Positions 16,583 to 26,193 of a DNA stretch of 64,000 nucleotides are shown here, piece by piece. Within the stretch, counting starts at the first letter, position 1, and each line of letters starts with the position of its first letter. The stretch is from Bacillota bacterium (GTDB lineage: Bacteria > Bacillota > Limnochordia > Limnochordales > ZCTH02-B6): positions 62,001 to 126,000 of the forward strand of contig PKQS01000008.1 of the NCBI GenBank assembly GCA_017577945.1, given 5' to 3'. Below the pieces are notes generated by a model. That model was not told the origin of the DNA and searched no databases. It saw only the letters and a list, made by a program, of their open reading frames with translations. Made by a program: the position numbers and the translations under genes.

Positions 16583-18362
16583 GGACCGATCCCCCTTGCC
16601 AGCGGCGCCGCAGCCAGCCGGACAACATTTCCGAGAGCAAGAACACGCCACCCGTGACCGCCATCAGCAGCACCGCCATGGCCGACGCGCTGCGAAAATC
16701 CCGGGCGGCCAAGAAGCGATAGACGCTGACCGGCATCGTCATCTCGTGGGGACGCGCCAGCATCAGCGTGGCCGACGTTTCGCTGACGCTGAGGCCGAAG
16801 GAAAGCGCGAAGGCCACCAACAACCCCGTCAGCGCCATGGGCAGCTCTACGTCGACGAACGCCCGCCAGCGGCTGGCGCCCAGCGTGCGCGCCGCTTCCA
16901 CCAGCCGCACGTCCACCCCTTGCAACACCGGGCGAAACGCCCGGACGACGAACGGAAAGCCCAGCACCGCGTGGACCAGCGGAATGCGCAGCTCCTGCGG
17001 GATGAAGTGCAAGGGGCCGCGGAAGGCGACCGAGATGCCGTAGGCCAGCGCCACCGACGACACGGCGACCGGCGCCAGCGACAGCGTCTCCAAGAACGGC
17101 AGCGGCTTACGGAGCACCCGCACCGTGCCGTAGACGAAACAGACGCCCGCCGTCAGGGCCAGCGCGGCTGCCACGGCGGCGAAACGCAGGCTGTTCTGAA
17201 TGGTCCGCAGGGGCGGCGCGCCCAGGTGGAAATCGTGCGTCGCGGTGAAAATGCGCTGATACGCTTGCAGCGTCGTCCCGCCCGCGCCGTCCCGCACGGA
17301 GTCGGCGACGATGCTGGCCAACGGCCCGCCGAAAAACACGATGAGCGCCGCCAGCAGCAGCCACACCCACGCGTCCCGCAGGCGGGAGGCCGTGACCGGC
17401 GAAGGCCTGCGCGCTCGCGCCGAAGCGAATAGATACGGCACGCGGCCTTCCATGCGCAGGAAGACGTACGCGAACAGCAGCGACACGGCGGCCTGCACGG
17501 CAGCCAGCGCGGCGGCCATCTCGTAGTCCAGCAGCACCCGCATCAGCGTGAAAATTTCCACTTCCAGCGTGGCGTAGCGGGCGCCGCCGAGCGACAAGAC
17601 AATGGGAAAGCTCATGAAACAATAAATGAACGCCAGCACTGCGCCGCTCAAAATGCCGGGCAGCACGGCCGGCAGCGTAACGGTGCGCCACACGGTCAGC
17701 GGCCCGGCTCCCAGCGTGCGGGCGCTCTCCTCCAGCGCCGGGTCCAGCCGCTCCCACGCGCCCTGCGTCATGCGCGCCACCAGCGGGGCGTTGTAGAAGG
17801 CGTGCGCCAGCAGAATCGCCCACAGCGTGTGCAGCACCTGCACTTTGAAGCCGAACAGCGCGTTCAGCGTCGCGTTGAACCAGCCGTTGGTCCCGTACAT
17901 GAGCAGAAATCCGAGGGCCACCGTGATGGCGGGCATGACGAAGGGCACCATGGTCAGCGAGGCCAAGAGCGATTTCCCGGGAAATGTCCGGTTGGCCAGC
18001 AGGTAGCCTAGCGGCACGCCGATGACGACGCTGAGCAGGGCCGACAAGAACGCCTGCCAGGCGGTAAAGCGGAGAAGGCCAAGGATGTACGGATCCGTCA
18101 GCAGGTCCGCGAAGCGCCGCAGCGACAGCGCCGAACTGCCCGGCTCCGCCCGGAAGCCTTCCAGAAGCGCGATGCCGACGGGAATGTAAAAAATGAGGGT
18201 CAGCAGGGCGGCGGCGGGGAGAAGAAGCAGCGCCGCCAGCCCGAGACGGCGCCGCTCCCCTGGCGCCTGCGCGCCAAGGCCGGCGCTTCTCCCCGCCCGC
18301 GGTCCCAGTGCAAGGAGCGCCGCGCTGTCCCGCTTTATCGTCCCGCCATCACGCGCGCCCAT
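16572..18362 (-). CDS. thiP: Thiamine ABC transporter permease (double-module)
   Basis: This 596-residue inner-membrane protein consists of two fused permease halves, each with about six helices and an EAA loop: EESARTLGAGPLTVWRTVTLP in the first half and EAARTLGASRWRAFVDVELP in the second. This architecture is typical of ThiP and FbpB. The ATG at 18362 overlaps the thiB stop by 28 bp; its ribosome site is poor, which fits translational coupling. The open frame extends upstream into thiB without family similarity. With ThiB and ThiQ it should import thiamine or a phosphate ester. Confidence 0.85.
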   Translation of the reverse strand: MGARDGGTIKRDSAALLALGPRAGRSAGLGAQAPGERRRLGLAALLLLPAAALLTLIFYIPVGIALLEGFRAEPGSSALSLRRFADLLTDPYILGLLRFTAWQAFLSALLSVVIGVPLGYLLANRTFPGKSLLASLTMVPFVMPAITVALGFLLMYGTNGWFNATLNALFGFKVQVLHTLWAILLAHAFYNAPLVARMTQGAWERLDPALEESARTLGAGPLTVWRTVTLPAVLPGILSGAVLAFIYCFMSFPIVLSLGGARYATLEVEIFTLMRVLLDYEMAAALAAVQAAVSLLFAYVFLRMEGRVPYLFASARARRPSPVTASRLRDAWVWLLLAALIVFFGGPLASIVADSVRDGAGGTTLQAYQRIFTATHDFHLGAPPLRTIQNSLRFAAVAAALALTAGVCFVYGTVRVLRKPLPFLETLSLAPVAVSSVALAYGISVAFRGPLHFIPQELRIPLVHAVLGFPFVVRAFRPVLQGVDVRLVEAARTLGASRWRAFVDVELPMALTGLLVAFALSFGLSVSETSATLMLARPHEMTMPVSVYRFLAARDFRSASAMAVLLMAVTGGVFLLSEMLSGWLRRRWQGGSVHGS

Positions 18363-19435
18363 TCTCGCAACCAGCGTTCCTCGTTTTTCGCGATGAGTTC
18401 CGCGTCCAGGCGCACCGGATTGGCGGGAACAACCGCATACTCCTGCCACACTTCAGGCAGCGGCGTCTCCGCGTTCACCGGGAACATCCAGTTGGTCGTC
18501 GGAATCATCTGCTGCACTTCGACCGACAGCAAATAGTCAAGGAACCGGTGGGCCAGCTCCGGCACGTCGGTACCGGCCACGATGCCCGCCGCCTCAATCT
18601 GCCGGTATCCCTGCCCGGCCGGCGTCAGCACGCGAGACCGATCGCTGTTGGCGTACATGACCCCGTACGCCGTGTCGGTGGAATACGATACCATGATAGG
18701 CGCTTCGCCGGCTTCGTAATAGCTGTACGCCGTGGACCAGCCGCTGGTCACCGTCAGCAAATTGGGCGCGAGCCGGCGCCAGTAGTCGAGGTAGCCCGGA
18801 TCGCCGTACTCGGCGATAGTCCACATCAGGAAGGCGTGCCCGACCGACGAAGTCCGCGGGTCTATGGCGATGATCTTGCCGCGGAAGCGCGGATCGGTCA
18901 GGTCTTCCAGGCTCCTCGGCAGTTCGTCTTCGCGCAGCACGTGGCTGTCGTAAATCAGCGTAACGTAGCCGGTGTCGAACGGAACGACGTGGCCCGTCTT
19001 GTCAAAATCCAGATCGGCCGGTACCTTAGCCAGATTGGGCAGCAGCGACCGGTCCAGCGGCATAAACACGCCGCGCTCAAGTGCCCGCGGCAGCATGGTG
19101 TCGCTGATGCCGATCAACACGTCGGCGTCGGTTCCGCCTGCGTCCAGTTCCGCGATAAGGCGCGCCAGCGTCTCGCCCGAGGACCCGGGCGCGATAAAAA
19201 CGACCTCCACGTCCGGATACCGCGCCTCAAACCCTTCCTTGATGATCTGCGCCGGGCCCGACGCCAGCGAGTCGTACGTGTACACCACGAGGCGCTGTTT
19301 GGTCTCCTGGGCCAGCGCTTGTGCGGCGAAAAGACCAACGAGAGCCGACGCGACGACCGAAAGTGCCAGGACCAAGACCGTGGAACGCAGCCAGCGACGG
19401 CGGGACCAAGCGAGGGCAGACGTCACGCGAGACAT
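18335..19435 (-). CDS. thiB: Thiamine ABC transporter substrate-binding protein
   Basis: This 366-residue extracytoplasmic receptor has an N-terminal signal or anchor at about 16-42 (STVLVLALSVVASALVGLFA). The mature part starts with ETKQRLVVYTYDSLASGP, the family hallmark, and contains VPFDTGYVTLIYD and TSGWSTAYSYYEAGE, which match TbpA/ThiB. It is first of three overlapping genes. Upstream lie, in order, a promoter (19609-19637), a TPP riboswitch (19508-19597) and a hairpin covering the ATAGGAGG ribosome site (19442-19471), so expression should fall when thiamine pyrophosphate is plentiful. Confidence 0.92.
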   Translation of the reverse strand: MSRVTSALAWSRRRWLRSTVLVLALSVVASALVGLFAAQALAQETKQRLVVYTYDSLASGPAQIIKEGFEARYPDVEVVFIAPGSSGETLARLIAELDAGGTDADVLIGISDTMLPRALERGVFMPLDRSLLPNLAKVPADLDFDKTGHVVPFDTGYVTLIYDSHVLREDELPRSLEDLTDPRFRGKIIAIDPRTSSVGHAFLMWTIAEYGDPGYLDYWRRLAPNLLTVTSGWSTAYSYYEAGEAPIMVSYSTDTAYGVMYANSDRSRVLTPAGQGYRQIEAAGIVAGTDVPELAHRFLDYLLSVEVQQMIPTTNWMFPVNAETPLPEVWQEYAVVPANPVRLDAELIAKNEERWLREWARVMAGR

Positions 19436-19441
19436 AAAACA

Positions 19442-19471
19442 GAACCTCCTATCAGGAAATGATAGAGGTTC
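19442..19471 (-). promoter_or_regulatory. Hairpin that masks the thiB Shine-Dalgarno site
   Basis: On the minus strand a 12-bp stem with one bulged G (19460-19471 with 19442-19454) and loop TTTCC encloses the AGGAGG ribosome site of thiB. It ends 6 nt before the ATG. It could be the expression platform of the TPP riboswitch, or a weak terminator because TGTTTT follows. Confidence 0.65.
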
Positions 19472-19507
19472 CGTGACGGGAGAAAGCGTGTGCGTTTGGA
19501 AGCAGCC

Positions 19508-19597
19508 AACTCTCCCTACGCCGGCATTACCCGGAGCAGGTTCAAAGGGTCGGTGGCCTACGCCACCCTCTCAGCCCGTCACGAGCTCCCCTGAGTT
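19508..19597 (-). ncRNA. TPP (Thi-box) riboswitch
   Basis: On the minus strand the aptamer has the Thi-box conserved elements: GGGGAGC, the CTGAGAGG pyrimidine-sensing helix, ACCCTTTGAACCTG, then CGGGTAATGCCGGCGTAGGGA-type P4/P5 sequence. P1 is formed by AACTC (19593-19597) and GAGTT (19508-19512). It lies 72 bp before thiB. Confidence 0.95.
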
Positions 19598-19608
19598 GCT
19601 TCGCAACC

Positions 19609-19637
19609 AGTCTACCAGAACACCACCGGCAAGTCAA
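19609..19637 (-). promoter_or_regulatory. SigA-type promoter of the thiamine operon
   Basis: On the minus strand TTGACT and TAGACT are 17 nt apart. Initiation near 19602 would place the RNA 5' end a few bases before the P1 helix of the riboswitch, which supports both calls. Confidence 0.7.
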
Positions 19638-19684
19638 ACTTCTCCCGCAAGTCCGCCACCCCCGCCGGGAAAGCGACGGCGCCC

Positions 19685-20854
19685 TTACAACTCCCTTCCT
19701 CGCCGCACGACGCGCCCGCCCAGTTTTTCGTTGAGGGCGTCCAGCACGTCGCTGAGGCGATCCGCGCGTTGTTCGAACAGCGACATCTGCGCCGCTTGCT
19801 GCAGCTGCGACACGTAGACGCCCAGCAGGCGCAGCGGCTTGCGCAGGCGGAATTCGTCCAGCAGCCGCGACGCTTCGCGAAAGATGGTGTCGTCGTCACG
19901 GAACGCATACGGCAGGCTCCGGCTTTTCGTGTGGGTTTCAAAGTCCGGATAGCGAATTTTCACCGTCACGGTCCGGGCGTACATCCCATGCTTGCGCAGC
20001 CTGGTGCCCACGCTGGCTACCAGCCGCGCCAGCACCGCCCGCAGTTCAGGGCCGTCGGGCACGTCCTCCTCGAACGTCGTCTCCCGCCCGATGGACTTGG
20101 CTTCCGACTCCGGCTCCACCGGCCGCTCATCCCGCCCGAACGCCAGCTCCCGCACGTGCACGGCCAACGCATGCCCCAGCAGCGCCACCAGCGCCTCCAG
20201 CGGCCGCTCGCGCACGTCTTTCACCGTTTGCATGCCGGCACTGCGCAGCCGCGCAGCCGTCTTCGGCCCGACACCCCAGATGGCCTCGACGGGAAGAGGC
20301 AGCAGGAAATCGTCCACCGCCGCCAAAGGCACGATGACGAGCCCGTCCGGCTTTTGCCGGTCCGACGCCAGTTTGGCGATGAACTTGTTGGGCGCCACGC
20401 CGACCGAGGCCGTCAGGCCAGTGGCTTCGAAGATGCGTCGCTTCAGTTCCCGGCCCATGTGCTCCGCGTCTTTGTAAAAGTGCTCACAGCCCGTCATGTC
20501 GAGGAACGCTTCGTCGATGGAGAGGGGCTCCACGAGGGGGCTGAAGGTGTCCAGCACGGCGAAGATCTGGCGGCTCACTTCTTGGTAGCGGGACATGCGA
20601 GGCGGCACGAAGATGGCGTCGGGACACAGTTCCACGGCGCGGCGGATGGGCATGGCCGACCGGATCCCGTATTTTCGCGCCTCATACGAAGCGGTCGAGA
20701 CCACGCCCCGGCGGCTATCCCGCGTGCCGCCCACCACCAGCGGCTTGCCGCGGTACTCAGGGTGGTCCAGCATTTCGACTTGCGCGAAAAACGCGTCCAT
20801 GTCCACGTGGACGATGGTCCGTGGGCCGAACAACTCGCCCCATCCCCGCCGCAC
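19685..20854 (-). CDS. dinB: DNA polymerase IV (Y-family)
   Basis: This 389-residue error-prone translesion polymerase has catalytic acidic residues in HVDMDAFF (Asp18, Asp20) and SIDEAFLD (Asp114, Glu115). The thumb helix-hairpin-helix (IWGVGPKTAARL) and little-finger domain are complete. The sliding-clamp-binding motif QMSLF begins at residue 356, about 30 residues before the C-terminus. The GTG at 20854 has AGGTGAG 8 nt upstream. It is the last of a minus-strand row but 110 bp from its neighbour; no LexA site was recognised upstream. Confidence 0.94.
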   Translation of the reverse strand: MRRGWGELFGPRTIVHVDMDAFFAQVEMLDHPEYRGKPLVVGGTRDSRRGVVSTASYEARKYGIRSAMPIRRAVELCPDAIFVPPRMSRYQEVSRQIFAVLDTFSPLVEPLSIDEAFLDMTGCEHFYKDAEHMGRELKRRIFEATGLTASVGVAPNKFIAKLASDRQKPDGLVIVPLAAVDDFLLPLPVEAIWGVGPKTAARLRSAGMQTVKDVRERPLEALVALLGHALAVHVRELAFGRDERPVEPESEAKSIGRETTFEEDVPDGPELRAVLARLVASVGTRLRKHGMYARTVTVKIRYPDFETHTKSRSLPYAFRDDDTIFREASRLLDEFRLRKPLRLLGVYVSQLQQAAQMSLFEQRADRLSDVLDALNEKLGGRVVRRGREL

Positions 20855-20964
20855 GGCGCCCGCTCACCTGCCTTCTTGCCGCAGCCCCTCGGGCAGTGTC
20901 GCCCGCCGGCCGGCCGCGCCTTCTCGGCCCCTTCTTCACGCTACGGCCCGGCAAGTCCAGTATA

Positions 20965-21828
20965 TCAATCGGAGACCACCGGCGGCATGCGCGTCAAGAA
21001 CGGAACGGTCGGCGCCAGCAGGACGCTGTAGGGGCGCTTCTGCTCCGCTTCCGGGACGAACCCCAGCCGCGCCAGCAGGGGAAACGACGCCGTCTCCAGG
21101 CCCGCCGGACGCAGCGGCATGGGCGGGTGCCACACCCGGCTGAGCCCGACGCGCCCGTCCCGCCGCCCATAAAATCCCAGAAACGCGTGGGCGAGACAAG
21201 CGAGTCCCGTTTCGGCATCCGGAAAGCCCGGCAGCTCCACGGGGCGGCCCAGGTCCTCGTCAGTTTGCGTGAGCTCCAGGACGGTGGGCGCCACGCCGCT
21301 TTCCGCCGTCACCCGATACGTCCGGTACGGCCCCTCCGCCCAAGCCGGATCCCCGGCCTGCTGGGCGTTTTGTGCGTGCGCCGCTGCCCGCGGCGGCGCA
21401 GCCTGCCGCACCCGCCGGCACTCGATACGGATGCGCGCCCGGCTCCACGGCATTTGCCACACAACCCGCGGCGCGAGGTATAGCCACGAGTCGAACAAGC
21501 TGTGCAAGAACCAAATCGCGTGACGTCCGGTTTCGGAGTCCAGCACGTATGTCCGGTAGTTGATTTGCGGGATGTCGAAAGCTGGCCACGCCAGGCGGGC
21601 CGGGCGGAAATCTCCGTTGACGAAGGCCACCACCGAAACGAACGCCCGCTCGGCGCCGTCAAGGCGGACAGTCAGGGGCGCAAGCCGCTTCGGCAAGCGC
21701 TGCGCCACAAGGCCGGGATCGGTCGCGTACGTTACGAGCGCGAAGTGCCGCAAGGTCGAAGACAGGTCGAAGAGACCCGGCGGCGGAGGCGGTGAGTGGT
21801 CGAACGTGCGGCGGCGCAACCCCGGCAC
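20965..21828 (-). CDS. DUF2071 (YqjF-like) protein
   Basis: This 287-residue cytosolic protein matches DUF2071/YqjF, a family with an acetoacetate-decarboxylase-like fold and no established reaction. Family-like stretches are VAQRLPKRLAPLTVRLDGAERAF (N-terminal strand and loop), FPDAETGLACLAHAFLG and the ending VPEAEQKRPYSVLLAPTVPF. A GTG at 21828 with a short GAAAGGG site is the likely start. The protein is slightly longer than usual because of an Ala/Gln-rich insertion around residues 140-165. No operon partner is evident. Confidence 0.65.
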   Translation of the reverse strand: MPGLRRRTFDHSPPPPPGLFDLSSTLRHFALVTYATDPGLVAQRLPKRLAPLTVRLDGAERAFVSVVAFVNGDFRPARLAWPAFDIPQINYRTYVLDSETGRHAIWFLHSLFDSWLYLAPRVVWQMPWSRARIRIECRRVRQAAPPRAAAHAQNAQQAGDPAWAEGPYRTYRVTAESGVAPTVLELTQTDEDLGRPVELPGFPDAETGLACLAHAFLGFYGRRDGRVGLSRVWHPPMPLRPAGLETASFPLLARLGFVPEAEQKRPYSVLLAPTVPFLTRMPPVVSD

Positions 21829-21949
21829 CCCTTTCGCGCTTTCTCAGTCCTAGGGTGCCCGTTGCCGGCTGGACGGCTGCGCCGCCCGCCCGGTTTCTCC
21901 CTCGCTTAAACAGCAAGAAGGTGCCGCGCCCGGGACAGCGGCTGCTCGT

Positions 21950-22987
21950 TCACTCGCCCGCGCTAAAGGCCGTGCGGAAGAACTCGATAACTCGCGCGTC
22001 GTACGTGGCCGGGTCTACCGACCGCGCCCCCACGTGCCGGTCGCCCCGCACGACCCACAGCGTCGTCGACTCGGGCCGCCCCGCCACCGCCAGCCGCTCG
22101 CTCTCGCCGACCGGAATGGCCCGATCGCCGTCGGTGTGAACGAGCAGCACCGGCTGCCGCAACGTGGGCATGACCGCCACCGGGCTCACCGCGTCCACGT
22201 CCAGGTCGATGAGCGGCGGCAAAAGCGCCATAATCGTCCACGTGAAAGGCACGTTGGGCAAGCCCGTCCAGACCGGCATGTTGACCTGCAAGTATGAGCG
22301 CAGGTCGCTGAACGGGCTGTCCGCCACCACCGCGTCGATGGCCGGCTCGCCCGCGGCCGCCAGGATCGACGTGACCGCGCCCATAGAGAAGCCGATGAGG
22401 CCGATGCGCTGGGCCTGCTGCGGCCGCGTCTCCCGCAGCCACCGCACGGCGCCGTAAATATCCTTCACCTCGTGGTAGCCCAGCGTGGTGACGTTGCCGT
22501 CCGACTCGCCGTGATTGCGGAAATCAAACAGGAGGACATTGAAGCCGGCGTTGACGAACGACCGCGCCAGCTCCAGCGCCGGCACGCCCCGCTCCAGGCG
22601 GTTGCTGCGAAAGCCATGGGCGAAAATGATCGTGTACGGGCTGACGCCTCCGGTTACGGAAGGCGCCGGGACGTTCTCAGCCCCCTCGGCGACACCGCCC
22701 TCCGGCGCTACCGGCGCGGCGCCGGCTCTCGCCGCCGGCAGAAACCAGCCGCGCAGCACGAGCCCGTCCGTCGCCGGAAACTCCACCGCCTCAAAGGCCA
22801 GCCCCAGCGCGGCCGGCGTTGCGTCGACCGGACGGCGCGGAGCATGAGACAAGCTCCAGCCTACGTAAACCGACACGCCGACCACACCAGCGACGACAAG
22901 CAAGGCCAAGACCCCGAGCCAGCGCCACAGCGCGCCGCGCCGCCGGCGCTGCGAAAACACAGGCCTCGTCGGCATGTTTCCCTTCAC
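21950..22987 (-). CDS. Membrane-anchored alpha/beta hydrolase
   Basis: This 345-residue protein has one N-terminal transmembrane segment (WRWLGVLALLVVAGVVGVSV) and an extracellular or membrane-facing serine hydrolase domain. The nucleophile elbow is GFSMG, the oxyanion region is FAHGF, and the acid and histidine are probably in HTDGDRAIP and DRHVG. Similar BAAT/Dlh-like hydrolases include YtaP- and YqkD-type proteins in Bacillus; the substrate is unknown. GTG at 22987 follows GGGGGG by 9 nt; ATG at 22975 is an alternative. Confidence 0.85.
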   Translation of the reverse strand: MKGNMPTRPVFSQRRRRGALWRWLGVLALLVVAGVVGVSVYVGWSLSHAPRRPVDATPAALGLAFEAVEFPATDGLVLRGWFLPAARAGAAPVAPEGGVAEGAENVPAPSVTGGVSPYTIIFAHGFRSNRLERGVPALELARSFVNAGFNVLLFDFRNHGESDGNVTTLGYHEVKDIYGAVRWLRETRPQQAQRIGLIGFSMGAVTSILAAAGEPAIDAVVADSPFSDLRSYLQVNMPVWTGLPNVPFTWTIMALLPPLIDLDVDAVSPVAVMPTLRQPVLLVHTDGDRAIPVGESERLAVAGRPESTTLWVVRGDRHVGARSVDPATYDARVIEFFRTAFSAGE

Positions 22988-23056
22988 GCCGCACGTCCCC
23001 CCGCCGCTGCCAAGTTGTCACGGTCCTTTTCGACCGCAGCCCTTCGCCGCCTCGCC

Positions 23057-23851
23057 CTAGTGGTGTAAAATCTGCGACAAGAACAACTTCGCCCGTTCCG
23101 TCTTCGGATTGTTGAAAAACTCCTCCGGCGGCCCTTCTTCGACGATTTCGCCCTTGTCGAAGAAGAGGATCCGGTCCGCCACCTCGCGGGCGAAGCCCAT
23201 CTCGTGCGTCACGACCAGCATCGTCATACCCGAATGCGCCAGCTCCCGCATGACGTCCAGCACCTCGTGGATCATCTCCGGGTCCAGCGCGCTGGTGGGC
23301 TCGTCGAACAACATGACTTTCGGCTGCATGGCCAGCGCCCGCGCGATAGCCACCCGCTGCTGCTGCCCGCCCGACAGCTGCGACGGGTACTTGTCCGCCT
23401 GATCCGGAATGCCGACCCGCTCCAGCAGCCGCATGGCCAGCTCGACGGCCTCCTGCTTCTTCATCTTGCGCACCCAGATGGGCCCCAGCGTGATGTTTTG
23501 CAACACCGTCAGGTGCGGGAACAGGTTGAACTGCTGGAACACCATGCCCGTCTCTTCCCGCACCTTCTCGATGTTCTTCATGTTGCTGGTGAGCTCGGTT
23601 CCGTTGACGATGATGCGCCCTTCCTCGTGCGATTCAAGGCCGTTGAGGGTGCGGATGAACGTGGACTTGCCGGAACCCGACGGGCCGCAGATGACCACTT
23701 TCTCGCCGCGGCGCACCCGCACGTTGATGCCCCGCAGCACGTGAAAGTCCCCGTACCACTTGTGCAGGTTCTCGACGATGATGATGTCCTCCGGCGAGGC
23801 GTCAGCCGCGGGTGCGCCGGTACGTCCGGCCTTCTCAAGCTGTCCGCTCAA
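23057..23851 (-). CDS. aapP: Polar amino-acid ABC transporter ATP-binding protein
   Basis: This 264-residue PAAT-family ATPase couples ATP hydrolysis to amino-acid import. Walker [11 protein letters not shown]-loop [16 protein letters not shown], signature [16 protein letters not shown] and Walker [16 protein letters not shown] are all intact, and the H-loop is [15 protein letters not shown]. The TTG start overlaps the upstream permease stop by 17 bp. It is the last gene of the four-gene aapJQMP-like operon. Confidence 0.93.
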   Translation of the reverse strand: MSGQLEKAGRTGAPAADASPEDIIIVENLHKWYGDFHVLRGINVRVRRGEKVVICGPSGSGKSTFIRTLNGLESHEEGRIIVNGTELTSNMKNIEKVREETGMVFQQFNLFPHLTVLQNITLGPIWVRKMKKQEAVELAMRLLERVGIPDQADKYPSQLSGGQQQRVAIARALAMQPKVMLFDEPTSALDPEMIHEVLDVMRELAHSGMTMLVVTHEMGFAREVADRILFFDKGEIVEEGPPEEFFNNPKTERAKLFLSQILHH

Positions 23852-24923
23852 TGCCCAACATCCTCTCCAATCGGCGGCTTCCGTACGACAGCGCGAAGCA
23901 GAAAATCCAATACAGCAGCGCCGCGAACAAGTACACTTCCGCTTGCAGTCCGGCCCAAGCCGGATTCGCCGTGATGCTGCGGGCGATGCCCATCAAGTCC
24001 ATCAAGCCGATGACGGCCACCAGGCTCGTATCCTTGAGCAGGCTGATGAACTGCCCCACGATGGAGGGCAGCACGGCCCGCAGCGCCTGGGGCAAAATGA
24101 CGATGAGCATCGTCGCCGCCGGCCTCATGCCCAGCGCCAAGGCCGCCTCGTATTGTCCTTTCGGCACGCTCTGCAAGCCGCCCCGCACGTTTTCGGCCAT
24201 ATACGCCGACGTGAAGAGCGTAAAGCCAATCATGGCCCGCACGACACGGTCAATTGTAACATTCGGAAGGAAAACCGGCACTAGCAAATGGGCCATGAAG
24301 ATGACCGCGACCAGCGGCGTGCCGCGCACGACCTCGATAAACAACGTACAAAAAAGAGAGATGACGGGCAAGCTGCTTCTTCGGCCCAGCGCCAGCAAAA
24401 TACCAATCGGAAGCGAGGCGGCGATGCCGACGCCCGCCAGGATGAGCGTCAACGTCAAGCCGCCCCACGACGACGTCTGCACGGGCGGCAGCGCCGCAAT
24501 CCCGGGCCACCCCCACAACATGAACATGCAGAAGGGCAAAAACAGCAGCGCCGGAGCCGCCAGCCGCCGCAGCGCTTTGCGGCGGAATGACGCGCTCAGG
24601 GCGCACGCCGCGCTCAAAACCGACAAGACGAGCAGGTAGGCCAACATCACCCAGTACCGCCACAGTTGGTCCCGCGGATACGTGCCGACGAAAAACAGCT
24701 GCAGGTTGGCGGCAATGACGTTCCAATGGGCGGTCTCCGCAGCCCAGCGCCACACCCGCCCCGCGGCGGAGGAAATGAACCAGACGGACGCCACCGTCAG
24801 CAGCCCGTTGAACCACGAGCTAAAGAGATTCTTCACGATCCATGCCGCAATGCGGCGGGGCCAGGGCGGTTTGGGCCGCGGCCGCACCGCGGCCTGTGGC
24901 GCCGTCGCTGCCCTCGCGGCCAC
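23835..24923 (-). CDS. aapM: General L-amino acid ABC transporter permease AapM
   Basis: This 362-residue membrane protein has the HisM/AapM fold with the usual long N-terminal half (about 1-150) containing extra helices before the core permease. The EAA loop reads [23 protein letters not shown] and the core motif [14 protein letters not shown] precedes it. The GTG at 24923 has a GGGGGTGAG site. It lies 15 bp after aapQ and pairs with it to form the heterodimeric channel. Confidence 0.92.
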   Translation of the reverse strand: MAARAATAPQAAVRPRPKPPWPRRIAAWIVKNLFSSWFNGLLTVASVWFISSAAGRVWRWAAETAHWNVIAANLQLFFVGTYPRDQLWRYWVMLAYLLVLSVLSAACALSASFRRKALRRLAAPALLFLPFCMFMLWGWPGIAALPPVQTSSWGGLTLTLILAGVGIAASLPIGILLALGRRSSLPVISLFCTLFIEVVRGTPLVAVIFMAHLLVPVFLPNVTIDRVVRAMIGFTLFTSAYMAENVRGGLQSVPKGQYEAALALGMRPAATMLIVILPQALRAVLPSIVGQFISLLKDTSLVAVIGLMDLMGIARSITANPAWAGLQAEVYLFAALLYWIFCFALSYGSRRLERMLGIERTA

Positions 24924-24938
24924 CCGGACTCACCCCCT

Positions 24939-26126
24939 TCAGTGCATGTAGGCGAGCCGCCGGTTCCACCAGTTCATGAACAGCGACGTCAGCAAACTGA
25001 GCGACAAATAGGAAACGACGATGACGAGGAAGACGGGCAGCGTCTGCCCGGTTTGGTTCATGGTGGTGGTGCCCACGTTGAACAGCTCCGGGTACCCGAT
25101 AGCCACGGCCAGGCTGGAGTTTTTCGCCAGATTTAGGTACTGGCTCGTCAGCGGCGGCACGATGGTGCGCAGCGCCTGCGGCAGCACCACCAGATACTGC
25201 ACGTGGAAGGGACGCAGCCCCAGCGCGGCCGCCGCCTCCCGCTGGCCTTTGTCCACGGCCTGAATGCCGCCTCGCACCACCTCGGCGATGAACGCCCCCG
25301 TGTACACCGACAACCCCAGCAGCATGGCGGAAAACTCCGGCGTCAGCTGCCAGCCGCCGGTGAAGTTGAAGCGCTGCAGCACGGGCAACTCCATCTCTAA
25401 GGGGGAACCGAGCACGGCCCAGCCTACGGCCAGCAGGGCCGCCCATGCGCCCAGGCCCCACAGGAACGGAAATCCCGGCCGGTCCAGGCGCTGCAGCCGG
25501 CGCCGGCGGAGCCAATACACCGCCGCGGAGGCGACGACGGTGAACAGGAAATAGGCCGTCCAGAGGCCCCGCTCTTCCGGCAGCGTGAAGCGCGGAATAT
25601 AAGCACCGCGCTGGCTGAGGAAGATGCGATCGAACAGATTGACCGCCTCCCGCACCGGCGGCAGCTTCAGGATAACGGCGCCGTACCAGAAGAGCAGCTG
25701 CAAAAGGAGCGGGGTGTTGCGAAACACTTCGACGTACACGGCGGCGATCGCGCGCACGAGCCAGTTGGATGACAGGCGCGCCAAGCCTGCGGCGAAGCCG
25801 ATGGCGGTGGCGAGGAGGATTCCGAAGAAGACCACCCGGAGGGTGTTGACGACGCCCACGACGAAGGCGCGCCCGTACGAGTCCGACGGTTCGAAGCCGA
25901 TGCCTTCGGAAATGCCGAAACCCGCCTGTTGCTTCAGCCAGCGGAAGTCAAACGCCAGGCCCAGGCGGTTCATGGTTTCGATGACGTTGCCGTAGAAGTA
26001 CGAAAAAATCCAGATGACGAGGAGCAAGAACACGAGCTGCACCGCAAGGCGCGTGAAAAACTGCGGTCCCGGCGGCGGCGCCGCCGGCCGCCGCCTCGCC
26101 GTCGCCTGCGCGCGAGGTTCGCTCAT
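24939..26126 (-). CDS. aapQ: General L-amino acid ABC transporter permease AapQ
   Basis: This 395-residue permease matches AapQ: a first helix near residue 30, the periplasmic domain FDFRWLKQQAGFGISEG, the core motif VEVFRNTPLLLQLLFWYG and the EAA loop REAAAALGLRPFHVQYLVVLPQ. The extra mid-protein helices (about 200-270) are normal for this family. The ATG at 26126 has GGGTGGGTGG upstream; the open frame to 26174 is not family-like. It stands between aapJ and aapM. Confidence 0.92.
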   Translation of the reverse strand: MSEPRAQATARRRPAAPPPGPQFFTRLAVQLVFLLLVIWIFSYFYGNVIETMNRLGLAFDFRWLKQQAGFGISEGIGFEPSDSYGRAFVVGVVNTLRVVFFGILLATAIGFAAGLARLSSNWLVRAIAAVYVEVFRNTPLLLQLLFWYGAVILKLPPVREAVNLFDRIFLSQRGAYIPRFTLPEERGLWTAYFLFTVVASAAVYWLRRRRLQRLDRPGFPFLWGLGAWAALLAVGWAVLGSPLEMELPVLQRFNFTGGWQLTPEFSAMLLGLSVYTGAFIAEVVRGGIQAVDKGQREAAAALGLRPFHVQYLVVLPQALRTIVPPLTSQYLNLAKNSSLAVAIGYPELFNVGTTTMNQTGQTLPVFLVIVVSYLSLSLLTSLFMNWWNRRLAYMH

Positions 26127-26193
26127 AGCCACCCACCCTGCGGATGGGCCGCCTCCGACCGGGAGGCGGCCCATGTTCGTCCTATGCTTGTCA

